A stretch of DNA of 64,000 nucleotides from positions 62,001 to 126,000 of the forward strand of contig JBBIUV010000017.1 in the NCBI GenBank assembly GCA_037440065.1, read 5' to 3'. The position numbers and the translations under genes were made by a program. Under the pieces are notes generated by a model. That model made no database searches and was not told where the DNA came from. It saw nothing but the letters and a program-made list of their open reading frames with translations. Source of the DNA: UBA1563 sp037440065. GTDB taxonomy: Bacteria; Bacteroidota; Ignavibacteria; Ignavibacteriales; Ignavibacteriaceae. How positions within the stretch are numbered: position 1 is the stretch's first letter; each line of letters starts with the position of its first letter. This document shows, one piece after another, positions 43,587-51,271 of the stretch.

Positions 43587-43892
43587 TTTGTTAATACTTT
43601 TACAAAGTATTTCAAATTACTACTAACAAAAATAACCAAGAATAAAGAAAATAGTATTAAAGATCAGAATTATATCACGTTCATAGAAGTAGATGATTGT
43701 CCTGTTGAAATTGAGGAAATCCCTCAAATAAAAGGAGATGCGAACTCGGTGATGGTTTTACAGTATGAGTTAATAGCTAACCATCCGTATGAGCATTCTC
43801 AAGGAGATATCCCCTTTACGGATTTTGCGCTAAGAAATCATATTACTAAAAAGAGTTTTGTTAAAAAGCTGGAAATATTTTTTTTCAAATGA
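43587..43892 (+). pseudogene. Remnant of a DUF6157-family gene
   Basis: A 101-codon open stretch with no ATG, GTG or TTG before the conserved part. 'NYITFIEVDDCPVEIEEIPQ' then 'IKGDANSVMVLQYELIANHP' and 'YEHSQGDIPFTDFALRN' align by eye with DUF6157 proteins ('N.F.TFIEVA.DCP....E.P..K.....+A..Q+E.+...PY.+...D+.F...A.R'). The family's C-terminal half (with an RSSPLTKRYGWG-type motif) is missing and the frame ends early. Headless and tailless, it is read as a decayed gene. Confidence 0.7.
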
Positions 43893-43901
43893 TAATTGGT
43901 T

Positions 43902-44141
43902 CTAAAATTCAATTCCTTTAATATTTAATACCAATCCTTTGAAATTGGATTCAAAATTAGAATCTGTAAAAATATTGGTATCGTAATATTCCAGTACAAA
44001 ATGATTTGCAAAGTAACCAACAATTGGGTCATCAGCCAACAGACTAAATAATTTTATTAAGCCTTCCGATGAAACTCCGAGACCATCTGTTTTTCTTTTG
44101 TTATAATTTTTCTTGCGCTCTTTTATTAATCTTATTTGAAG
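43902..44141 (-). pseudogene. Unrecognised coding remnant
   Basis: A 79-codon minus-strand frame without a usual start. 'SSEGLIKLFSLLADDPIVGY' and 'FANHFVLEYYDTNIFTDSNF' look like real protein (hydrophobic heptads, few rare residues), but no family was recognised. It lies tail-to-tail with the DUF6157 remnant and just after the DUF5701-like pseudogene, so it is probably a piece of a third lost gene. Confidence 0.4.
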
Positions 44142-44725
44142 CTAATTAAGTATTTACTTTTTGACATAATGTTCATTCTAGGTGTCAGGTCGTTATGCCA
44201 ATGAGCTCCTATCTCAGCTTTTGTCGTAACTTTTAAAATGCATGGGTGATACTCTCCACGAAAAGTTGTTAAGATCGCATCTATTGCAATTCCTTCAAAC
44301 TGATCCGGATAGAAGAGATAAAAGTAAAGAAGTTCTTCTAATGTACACCCTTCTTCATCTTCTGCAAATTCGGCGATGGCTTTTGCTGCCGTATGTGAGG
44401 AATATTTTTTTGAATCATGGGTGAAAAAGATATACGGTTTTGTTACACCGGTTGAAACATTTGTCAATTCGTCCAGCTTCAAATAATTTTCAACTTTTGC
44501 TTGAATTATCAATTCTCGTGTCGGAATTCTTGGATCAACTAATACCGGAATTTCAAATCTATTCTTATAACTTGACGGGTTTGTGATGTTCTGATGATTG
44601 AAAGAATTGAGATAATTTTCCTAAGAAAAGTTGAGAAGTTTAGGAAAGCCAAGCTTGATTAAAATTTTGACTTGCTTATAGATAGATTCTTCTACCAAAA
44701 GATACTCCCCTTCTCGTAAAAATAA
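44132..44725 (-). pseudogene. DUF5701-like gene interrupted by one in-frame TAG
   Basis: One frame reads from about 44725 to 44132 except for a TAG at 44623-44621. Before it comes 'VEESIYKQVKILIKLGFPKL' + 'LNFS', after it 'ENYLNSFNHQN', then 'FEIPVLVDPRIPTRELIIQA', 'GVTKPYIFFTHDSKKYSSHT', 'CTLEELLYFYLFYPDQFEGI' and 'HPCILKVTTKAEIGAHWHND'. The order (Q.+.L+.LG+P.L..+S..., +P+...+P..EL+..., PY......, +T..E......P., P.L......+G) follows DUF5701 proteins. A TTG at 44698 is the only start candidate. The piece after the stop could be made from an internal ATG at 44512. Confidence 0.6.
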
Positions 44726-44746
44726 TTAATGAATATTTCCCTCTTT

Positions 44747-45118
44747 TCAATTTTTCAACCAATCAATTGCTTTAGTTTCATCACTAAATATTTTTACGTT
44801 GTAACCCCTGTTCAAGCAAGCTGTTTCGTAGAAACTCGCACCATTTAAGGCCGGTGAACCAACTTGCACTAGCACGGCTTCTTTAATATTGTGATCAAAT
44901 CCAATTGAATCAAATAGCTGTATCACGGAGTAAAGATCAAAAACAGAGTGTCCGTCAACTAACTTCGTTGTATCAGCAATAAAGTGTAATATATTTTCTT
45001 TCTTGGCGAGAGTTGCACATTCGATAAGCGCTTCTCTTAGTTGTTCTGAAGTAACATTGCCGGCATAGATCAACTTTATGATCTTCGACTCGTTGATTAG
45101 ATTAACATCCCATGACAT
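44747..45118 (-). CDS. STAS/SpoIIAA-like domain protein
   Basis: A 123-residue protein: 'SKIIKLIYAGNVTSEQLREA' (strand then helix), 'ENILHFIADTTKLVDGHSVF', 'NIKEAVLVQVGSPALNGASF' and 'NRGYNVKIFSDETKAIDWL'. The alternating strand-helix layout and the closing 'IF.DE..A+.WL' are typical of the SpoIIAA-like/STAS fold used in small-molecule or partner-protein signalling. No kinase or phosphatase partner is nearby. The DUF5701-like pseudogene lies just downstream. Confidence 0.65.
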   Translation of the reverse strand: MSWDVNLINESKIIKLIYAGNVTSEQLREALIECATLAKKENILHFIADTTKLVDGHSVFDLYSVIQLFDSIGFDHNIKEAVLVQVGSPALNGASFYETACLNRGYNVKIFSDETKAIDWLKN

Positions 45119-45207
45119 AGTTTATTCCTCAAATAAATTTTCTCTACCCAAAGTCCCAATTTATTTACCGAGTTTAAAATAGGTAAAGTCTATCAAAAAA
45201 AAGATGA

Positions 45208-45633
45208 CTATTTCAATACCCTCAAATTACTCGACTCGATCAACACGCCTCCATCTACCGGATGCTGTTGTGGATTAATATCCAAAGAAACAGGATATCC
45301 GTGCTTCGCATCATATTTTACCACTAACGAGTCATGATTTGGATTTTTTATAATTCCGAACAACGAATCAATGGTATAATAATTACTCCCCGTTACAATA
45401 CTTCCATCACTAACTTTTGTTTTACTGAATATCGTATCAGCCTTTACAACAAGTCTTACCATCACTCCTACATCAGGACAAAAACAAGTTTTCACTTGAT
45501 CTAATGAATAATCGTGAAGATTATAAGATTTCCATAACTCGTACGGTGTTTGAGGTTGAACTTCGGAGACCGATTCTTTTTTGCATGCCGTAAGACACAA
45601 AACCATTATCATGAATAGAATTGACTTTAACAT
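45208..45633 (-). CDS. DUF6174-like lipoprotein
   Basis: A 141-residue protein with lipobox signal 'LFMIMVLCLTAC-KKE'. 'YELWKSYNLHDYSLDQVKTC' with 'CFCP', then 'YTIDSLFGIIKN' and 'VVKYDAKHGYPVSLDINPQQ' follow the DUF6174 pattern (Y.f.+...C.C, ..+++.+F..I, V.YD..+GYP..+.+D). It is a secreted envelope protein of unknown role. A single gene with its own upstream gap. Confidence 0.72.
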   Translation of the reverse strand: MLKSILFMIMVLCLTACKKESVSEVQPQTPYELWKSYNLHDYSLDQVKTCFCPDVGVMVRLVVKADTIFSKTKVSDGSIVTGSNYYTIDSLFGIIKNPNHDSLVVKYDAKHGYPVSLDINPQQHPVDGGVLIESSNLRVLK

Positions 45634-45832
45634 TGGGGGACTCCTTAAAAAATATCACTTATAAATAATTATTACCGACAATATCCATTTATAGATGAGT
45701 CGGGTAGAAATAAATGACTTACTATGATAAAATATAAGAAATCTTCCTATTCAAAAAGTGTTTTACAAAACTAGCTCAGGGATTTACCCCAAGCATAACT
45801 TGTTTGTGATTACTACAGATGCTCGTTTATAT

Positions 45833-46240
45833 TTAACAAACACCTCTTCCATTCAGATGTGTTGAATACTGTTTATCTGAATTTAAGATATGTTCAACCA
45901 GCCACCTTTTTAGAAAGTCCATCAGCTCCAACGAAAGCATTGCATTTCCTCCTTCATATTTTTTGCGGAAGGATTTGACTTCATCAATTAGATCACTGTG
46001 AAGTTTTATGTGCGTTTTATAATTGGGGTAACTATGAATACTTAATAATTTTTCCTCAAATGAGAAATGGAAGACGGTATAGTCTAATAAGTCGGTGAGC
46101 AATTTTTCTATTATTTGTTTCCCCTTTCCTTCTTTCATCTTTTCGTGCAGCTCATTGATAATCTCAACTAGTTTTTTATGCTGTGCGTCAATCTCTTTCA
46201 CTTTAACGGAGTAGGTATCATTCCAATTAATTAGTGCCAT
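45833..46240 (-). CDS. Bacteriohemerythrin
   Basis: A 135-residue four-helix oxygen-binding protein. All seven di-iron ligands are present: His21 ('IDAQHKKLVEIINELH'), His58 and Glu62 ('TVFHFSFEEKLL'), His77 and His81 ('THIKLHSDLI'), His117 and Asp122 ('VEHILNSDKQYS'). It starts 'MALINWNDTYSVKVKEIDAQ', the usual opening. It is likely an O2 carrier, sensor or scavenger in a microaerobic cell. A 10-bp inverted repeat covers the leader next to its Shine-Dalgarno site. Confidence 0.95.
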   Translation of the reverse strand: MALINWNDTYSVKVKEIDAQHKKLVEIINELHEKMKEGKGKQIIEKLLTDLLDYTVFHFSFEEKLLSIHSYPNYKTHIKLHSDLIDEVKSFRKKYEGGNAMLSLELMDFLKRWLVEHILNSDKQYSTHLNGRGVC

Positions 46241-46248
46241 AAGAACCC

Positions 46249-46291
46249 TTTCGATAATTTTGAGTGTGGTTTTCCATTTATATTATCGAAA
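46249..46291. promoter_or_regulatory. Inverted repeat in the bacteriohemerythrin leader
   Basis: TTTCGATAAT (46249-46258) and ATTATCGAAA (46282-46291), a perfect 10-bp dyad with a 23-nt centre. On the minus strand the right arm ends in AAA directly before GGG, so the arm overlaps the AAAGGG ribosome site 5 nt before the ATG. It could be a leader hairpin or a protein-binding dyad. A TACATTTG -7-like box lies upstream at 46340-46333. Confidence 0.5.
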
Positions 46292-46386
46292 AGTTAAAAA
46301 AATATTTTAGTGAAAATGTTTCGTCGGATTTGCAAATGTATCTTGCGATTGAAGCAATTGGTAGAACTTATGAATCATTCTTTGAT

Positions 46387-46405
46387 TTGATCCTCCTAGG
46401 ATCAA
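46387..46405 (-). terminator. Hairpin 2 nt after the lipoprotein stop
   Basis: TTGATCC-TAGGA-GGATCAA on the minus strand, a perfect 7-bp stem. No U-tract follows (ATCAAAG), so it may mark a 3' end rather than terminate strongly. Confidence 0.4.
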
Positions 46406-46407
46406 TT

Positions 46408-47076
46408 CTATTTAATCACTACTCCCCAGTCAGTAACAACAAACCCCTCTCTTTTGAATACCGGAATTATTGGAGTTAGCATTTCTCCCGCGCCATCGGT
46501 GGAGCCTTTTATAACATAAATTAAACGAAGAAGAGTATCCGGTGTTTTGGAAATATTTAATTTTATAACCTTGTTGATCTCATCAATAAATTGAGGATAG
46601 ATGTGATAAAAAGGAGAGTCGTTCAGTCGTGGGATCCAGTAATCGGTGAAATCTTTTATCTCACTTCCATTAAAACCGATGTTAAGTAAGTTGACATTAA
46701 AGAATTTTAGAAGTGAATTTCTTTCAACTATCCAACCGAATTTATATTGGTAAGCATCGGGAGTTTTACATTCATAAAACAGATAGTCGTATCTGTTTTC
46801 AATTCTTCCATCCGGCTCTACTTCAACAAACCATTCATTAGAGTAAAAGGGAATAGATTCAATTACCCTTCCTCCCAATGGAAATTCCAACTTAACAGAA
46901 ACAACACTTTTAACTTGTGGATACAGATAAATGTTTGGTTTGCGAACAACGATATAATTCGTTGTATCCTTCTCAACAACTTCAATAGGAGAAGATGAAC
47001 TTTTTTTGCATCCCGTGGTTATTACAAATAAGATCACAACTACTATACTTACAAAAAGCAACAATATTTTTTTCAC
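46408..47076 (-). CDS. Lipoprotein with 'KPxIYLYP' motif, unknown function
   Basis: A 222-residue protein with lipobox signal 'VVVILFVITTGC-KKS'. 'VVRKPNIYLYPQVKSVVSVK' matches the KPvIYLYP opening of a widespread but uncharacterised group of envelope proteins. In these, a beta-sandwich-like part ('EWFVEVEPDGRIENRYDYLF') is followed by a helical part with paired Trp/Tyr residues. No catalytic motif was recognised. Confidence 0.65.
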   Translation of the reverse strand: MKKILLLFVSIVVVILFVITTGCKKSSSSPIEVVEKDTTNYIVVRKPNIYLYPQVKSVVSVKLEFPLGGRVIESIPFYSNEWFVEVEPDGRIENRYDYLFYECKTPDAYQYKFGWIVERNSLLKFFNVNLLNIGFNGSEIKDFTDYWIPRLNDSPFYHIYPQFIDEINKVIKLNISKTPDTLLRLIYVIKGSTDGAGEMLTPIIPVFKREGFVVTDWGVVIK

Positions 47077-47279
47077 AACTCATCCTTTTTAATAAAAGAG
47101 CGAATGAAAATGTAATTGACTTTTAATCTCTGATTCTTAACTGAGTTCGGACCCAACACTCCCTTATTAATGCTTAATTTATTAAAAGAACCAGTATAGA
47201 GAAGAATCTTAAATCGTTGTAACAAACATAAATATTGCACACATGCCTAATGCGAAAACGCCTTTACCTTTGTTTCAAC

Positions 47280-48050
47280 TTATCTCTTAAACACCATTGT
47301 CGAACTAATAAAAGCATTTTTTAAAACATCATATTCCGCTTTTTGTATTTCCATATATTCTAAAAAGATTTTTTTATTTAAAGGAAATCGTTCCATTAAT
47401 TCAGCGCATCTTTTTACTATATATTTTAGTTCTTTATCATATGCCTTTTGCTGTTGTCTCTTTTCTGATAATATTATTTCATCTACTAGATTAATTCCCA
47501 GTTGCTTTCCACACTGAACTATTATTTCTCTTTTCTCAAGCTCAGTATTTTCACTTTCAACTTCATCTCTAAGATAACCATCATCAATTATTATTATTCC
47601 ATTTTTGTTTAACACTTGGGAAACCTTAGATAACGTAGCATAATAATTACCAAAAACATTTCCAATTGAGCCTAAGATAACTACATCATAATTTTTTAAA
47701 GAATTTATTCTTAATCTAATGTCACCGATTTCAAATTTGCAGAGATGAGAAAGGTTAGAGCATAAGGACTTTTGTTGAGCTTCTTTTATAAACTCAGGTA
47801 TACCATCAATCCCCAAACAGCTGCAATTAAGTTCGGTTGATATTTTAATTGAAACAGCACCTTTGCTGCATCCTAAATCGAGTACGTTAAGTTCAGAATA
47901 TTTTTTTTGATGTTTTTTAATCAACGCAACAATTGTTTCAGGAGGAGTTCCAATTTCGTCAAAGTCTTGTAGGATGTAGGGCAAATAGGGTAATATTTCT
48001 ATTTGCTTGCATTCCATTGATCTTGCGATACTTTCTTCTAACGACTTCAT
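47280..48050 (-). CDS. SAM-dependent methyltransferase (class I)
   Basis: A 256-residue protein. The SAM loop is 'NVLDLGCSKGAVSIKISTEL'. 'CLGIDGIPEFIKEAQQKS' is the next strand with an acidic end, followed by 'FEIGDIRLR', 'NYDVVILGSIGNVFGN' and 'LNKNGIIIIDDGYLRD', which complete the Rossmann methyltransferase order. The ~70 C-terminal residues are helical and may select the substrate, which cannot be named. It stands alone with gaps of ~150-200 nt on each side and looks more AT-rich than nearby genes by eye, which could mean transfer. Confidence 0.82.
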   Translation of the reverse strand: MKSLEESIARSMECKQIEILPYLPYILQDFDEIGTPPETIVALIKKHQKKYSELNVLDLGCSKGAVSIKISTELNCSCLGIDGIPEFIKEAQQKSLCSNLSHLCKFEIGDIRLRINSLKNYDVVILGSIGNVFGNYYATLSKVSQVLNKNGIIIIDDGYLRDEVESENTELEKREIIVQCGKQLGINLVDEIILSEKRQQQKAYDKELKYIVKRCAELMERFPLNKKIFLEYMEIQKAEYDVLKNAFISSTMVFKR

Positions 48051-48192
48051 ATACCTTATATAGTTCTTACTATCTGTTGACTGGCTGTCTCCTTAAACTC
48101 AACACTGCCGTATTAATTATTAAAACTTTTTCATTAACCCACGACTTTTGTTTTGGGCATTACTAACCTGCCCACATATTATTTCCTGTTGT

Positions 48193-48210
48193 AAAAACCT
48201 TACGGTTTTT
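48193..48210 (-). terminator. Compact hairpin overlapping the stop codon of the secreted-protein gene
   Basis: AAAAACC-GTAA-GGTTTTT on the minus strand is a perfect 7-bp stem with a GNRA-type loop, and the loop contains the TAA stop. The 3' arm is itself U-rich, as in short intrinsic terminators, though only ACAACAGG follows. Confidence 0.45.
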
Positions 48211-49039
48211 CAAACGTTGCTGAATGGTACCATTCGTCGCACGTTTTGATCAACTCCACCGAAACCAATAAATTAAAAACTGTTGCTGCGTTGGACTGAA
48301 CGGCGAACTTTACCTGGCTGTCATTCGGGAACTGAAGCCCTTTTATTAATGAGGCGTAATAATCAAATGCTTTCTTCGCCTCGTCTGAATATTTCTGATA
48401 GATCGGTTTTATTAGTTCATAATGCTTTTTAGCAGTCTCCTTATTTTTTACGATCAACCAATTTATTTTCGATTCATCGCATGCTTTTTCAGCCGCACTT
48501 CCGGTAATTTCGTTTTCACACTTAAATTTTTCATTCGCTTCTTCATCATTTTTTCTAAATTCATTTAATGTGTTTAAAGGAATCTCACGTATCTCATTCG
48601 CAAATTCTGCCTGCTGCTTTAAAAAGTTTTGATATACTTCCGAAGAGCCAAAAGTCATTAGTCCCATAAAAGATTGATCGGCATAAAGTTGATAGTTTGG
48701 TTGAGCTGAAGCGTTCTGCTGCATCGTTCTGCCCGCTTCTTCAACATCTTTTACCAGGGGATCAGTTACCTCTGCTTGTAAGCGGTTTAAATATGTTTTA
48801 TACTTTGGATTGTCTTTGGGAAGGAGGAATTGCTCTTTAGCAACCTCAAAAGAAGCCGGTATCTTAAACAATTGATAGAACTCATTCCACTGAGCCAAAT
48901 ATTTTTTATAAAGCTCCGCATTACCTGCAGTTAATTCACCGTTACTTACACCCGAACCGGATGAAATTTGATTAACCGTAAAGCCCCCCGCGAAGATTGT
49001 ACTGAAACAAAAAAATAAAACAATGAGTCCTTTTTTCAT
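48200..49039 (-). CDS. Secreted helical protein of unknown function
   Basis: A 279-residue protein with signal peptide 'LIVLFFCFSTIFAGG'. The mature part is almost entirely helical and charged ('AELYKKYLAQWNEFYQLFKI', 'LKQQAEFANEIREIPLNTLN', 'EEANEKFKCENEITGSAAEK', 'CDESK'). Two Cys about 13 apart (CENE...CDES) may form a disulfide. No family was recognised. It follows an OmpA-type gene by ~80 nt and could be its partner. Confidence 0.65.
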   Translation of the reverse strand: MKKGLIVLFFCFSTIFAGGFTVNQISSGSGVSNGELTAGNAELYKKYLAQWNEFYQLFKIPASFEVAKEQFLLPKDNPKYKTYLNRLQAEVTDPLVKDVEEAGRTMQQNASAQPNYQLYADQSFMGLMTFGSSEVYQNFLKQQAEFANEIREIPLNTLNEFRKNDEEANEKFKCENEITGSAAEKACDESKINWLIVKNKETAKKHYELIKPIYQKYSDEAKKAFDYYASLIKGLQFPNDSQVKFAVQSNAATVFNLLVSVELIKTCDEWYHSATFEKP

Positions 49040-49118
49040 GATCGTTCCTTTCTTTTGAGTTATACTATTTATTTAAACCGTTGAATCTGATTATTTCTGT
49101 TACTTTAATTGAAGCAGA

Positions 49119-50135
49119 CTATTTTACAAGTACAAATTCCACTCTCCTATTATTAGCTTTCCCCTCAGGGGTTGAATTATTATCCACCGGTTTACTTTCT
49201 CCAAACCCTATTGTTGAAAGACGGGCTGCATCAATTTTTGCGTCAACTAAGGCTTTCTTAACTGCATCGGCTCTCTGTTGAGAAAGTGTTAAATTAATTT
49301 TATCGTCACCGTCGCTATCGGTATGTCCCTCAATGCTTAGTTTTATCTTTGGATCTTGATTTAACATTTTTATAATCTCATTGATAACTCCCATCGATTG
49401 TGGTTTGAGTGTAGCCTTGTTTACATCAAAAAGGATTCCCCGTGTAACAATTTTTCCATCTTTATAAAGTTGGTCAAGTATGTTCATTCCGCCCCCTAAA
49501 GCTATCCGGAAGTTAGTAAACCGAATTGGTGCCACTCCAACTATTCTAACAAATTTTGGCTCATACTCTGTTTGGGGAACAACTAAAATTCTAAGTTGAT
49601 CAACATAACATTTCATCTGACCATCTTTGTAAGCAATTGCGAGGTGCCTCCATTTTTTATATTCATACTTTTCAGCATCGGGATGATCTCCTTTCAGTTC
49701 TACATTCTCCATGTAATGTGTTGAAACAGTTCCCACATTATCAAATCGAATACCGCAATAGAGATTGTTTTCATCAAAGGGCATTCCTATTCCTATCCCG
49801 AAATCGTCGTCTTTTTCGGTGTAATAATCGCATTCAATTGTAAAATTTTTATCAAGGTATGTTGGAGTTTTTATCCGTGGAGCAACTACTGCATAATTCC
49901 CTTCTGTAATAACAAATACACTTTTCCCTTCAATTTTGTTTACCACTCCCTGCCCGGTAATTAACTTCCACATCGCCGGGAATTCACCGTCTCGCGTGTT
50001 TGAAAAATCATCTTCAAAAAGAATATTTTCACCCGGAACAAAATCATAATTCTGGTAAGCTTTCATTTGATCTTGAGCAATTACATGGAAGCAGAAAATA
50101 AAATAAAGGATCAAAAAGGAACTTATGTTTTTCAT
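49119..50135 (-). CDS. OmpA-family protein with N-terminal lectin-like domain
   Basis: A 338-residue exported protein (signal 'FLILYFIFCFHVIAQ'). Residues ~30-210 resemble a concanavalin-type jelly roll ('FEDDFSNTRDGEFPAMWKLI', 'FTIECDYYTEKDDDFGIGIG', 'WRHLAIAYKDGQMKCYVDQL'), as in DUF1080/laminin-G-like modules. The C-terminal ~110 residues are an OmpA domain ('GILFDVNKATLKPQS', 'LSIEGHTDSDGDDKINLTLS', 'RLSTIGFGESKPV', 'NRRVEFVLVK') that grips peptidoglycan. No membrane barrel is present. It could link the wall to surface glycans. Confidence 0.88.
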   Translation of the reverse strand: MKNISSFLILYFIFCFHVIAQDQMKAYQNYDFVPGENILFEDDFSNTRDGEFPAMWKLITGQGVVNKIEGKSVFVITEGNYAVVAPRIKTPTYLDKNFTIECDYYTEKDDDFGIGIGMPFDENNLYCGIRFDNVGTVSTHYMENVELKGDHPDAEKYEYKKWRHLAIAYKDGQMKCYVDQLRILVVPQTEYEPKFVRIVGVAPIRFTNFRIALGGGMNILDQLYKDGKIVTRGILFDVNKATLKPQSMGVINEIIKMLNQDPKIKLSIEGHTDSDGDDKINLTLSQQRADAVKKALVDAKIDAARLSTIGFGESKPVDNNSTPEGKANNRRVEFVLVK

Positions 50136-50603
50136 GTAGAATACTCCTATCGGGTTAATTGAATTTTCTTTTCAAAAGTTATTTTATAACTAACCACTTC
50201 TGTTTTAGGACTGACCAACACTTCGGATTCAAGAAGTTGCATACTCTGTACAAGATGGATGGTGTTTGTTCCCTAACAATTGAGTCACCCCTAATCACTC
50301 TAAACGTTTTCCCCCCATTACTTAATTTTAACAGGGATTAATTTAATAGTTGGCAACTGTATTGTCAAGTTCAATATTGCCGAAACATGCAGCTTATTTT
50401 TTGAAGAAGTGATCTATGAATAAAAATTAACGGAATTGAGAATAAGATTTTTATACTATTACGGGGATTAGACTGCAAATATGCAAAAAAGGGAATGTGA
50501 ACAGTGAGGTATTACCAAAATTTTGTTAACGTTTTGGAGGTTATAAATAATAACCAAAACGAATCCAGGCAAATTCCTCATTTATGAAGTGAAGTATAAA
50601 TTG
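50136..50603. other. 468-nt intergenic region
   Basis: This lies upstream of the OmpA-type gene and downstream of the 50604-51128 lipoprotein gene. Apart from the hairpin at 50530-50561, no gene or exact -7 box was found. TAACTTTTG (minus, near 50180) is one base longer than the consensus. Short open frames here have no recognised motif. Confidence 0.4.
50530..50561 (-). terminator. Hairpin downstream of the lipoprotein gene
   Basis: CGTTTTGGTTAT pairs with ATAACC-(TCC bulge)-AAAACG, 12 bp around a 5-nt loop, about 43 nt after the stop of the upstream minus-strand gene. A U-run is lacking (TTAACAAAATTTTGG follows). Confidence 0.4.
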
Positions 50604-51128
50604 CTAATAAGGATTTAACCAAGCGGCTAACGTAACGGCACTTTGCGATCTATTATAAAATGAAAAATCCCCTTCTATCTTTAGAATTATTTTTTGATAC
50701 TTACTTACTTGCGGTCGATAAATATAAAATGAAGTGGTGGTGATTCCGGCATCGATACCCGTTTGGGTTGTATCTGAATAATTTGTTGTTGATACCAGGT
50801 TAGCTAAATTGTGGCTCCAGTTCAAACTATCGCTACGAAGTGTTGTGATGAATTTTTTAGTATGTTCATATTTTGATTGAAGTTCTCGTTCAGTATAAAA
50901 CCCGTCTTCATGGTATAAACAAGGGATGGTGTCTTTTGCGGGATCATATGAATATTCTTTCCCCTCATTATCTATCATTATTCCATTGTAACTATATCCC
51001 CAGGCATAATTTACATATTCAACTTCAAAGATGATACTATTGTTGCTGTTCCTGACGTTATTGTTTACACTTGAATCCTTGCACGAAAAAAGGAGAAGCG
51101 CTAACAATAAAGGAATTATTTGTTTCAT
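50604..51128 (-). CDS. Lipoprotein of unknown function
   Basis: A 174-residue protein with lipobox signal 'LLLALLLFSC-KDS' and an Asn/Ser-rich linker. 'IIFEVEYVNYAWGYSYNGIM' and 'YSYDPAKDTIPCLYHEDGFY' look like strands of a small beta domain, ending 'FYNRSQSAVTLAAWLNPY'. No family was recognised. Isolated gene. Confidence 0.6.
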   Translation of the reverse strand: MKQIIPLLLALLLFSCKDSSVNNNVRNSNNSIIFEVEYVNYAWGYSYNGIMIDNEGKEYSYDPAKDTIPCLYHEDGFYTERELQSKYEHTKKFITTLRSDSLNWSHNLANLVSTTNYSDTTQTGIDAGITTTSFYIYRPQVSKYQKIILKIEGDFSFYNRSQSAVTLAAWLNPY

Positions 51129-51271
51129 ACCACACCTTTTCTAATTCGGATAATATTAAAAAAACTACTTTAAATTAGTTTAAGACCCATTCAGCGAGTT
51201 TCAACTAAAACTCAAAATCCTTATTAAAATAATAGGATGACTTTATACAAAAATCAACACCAAAACAATGA

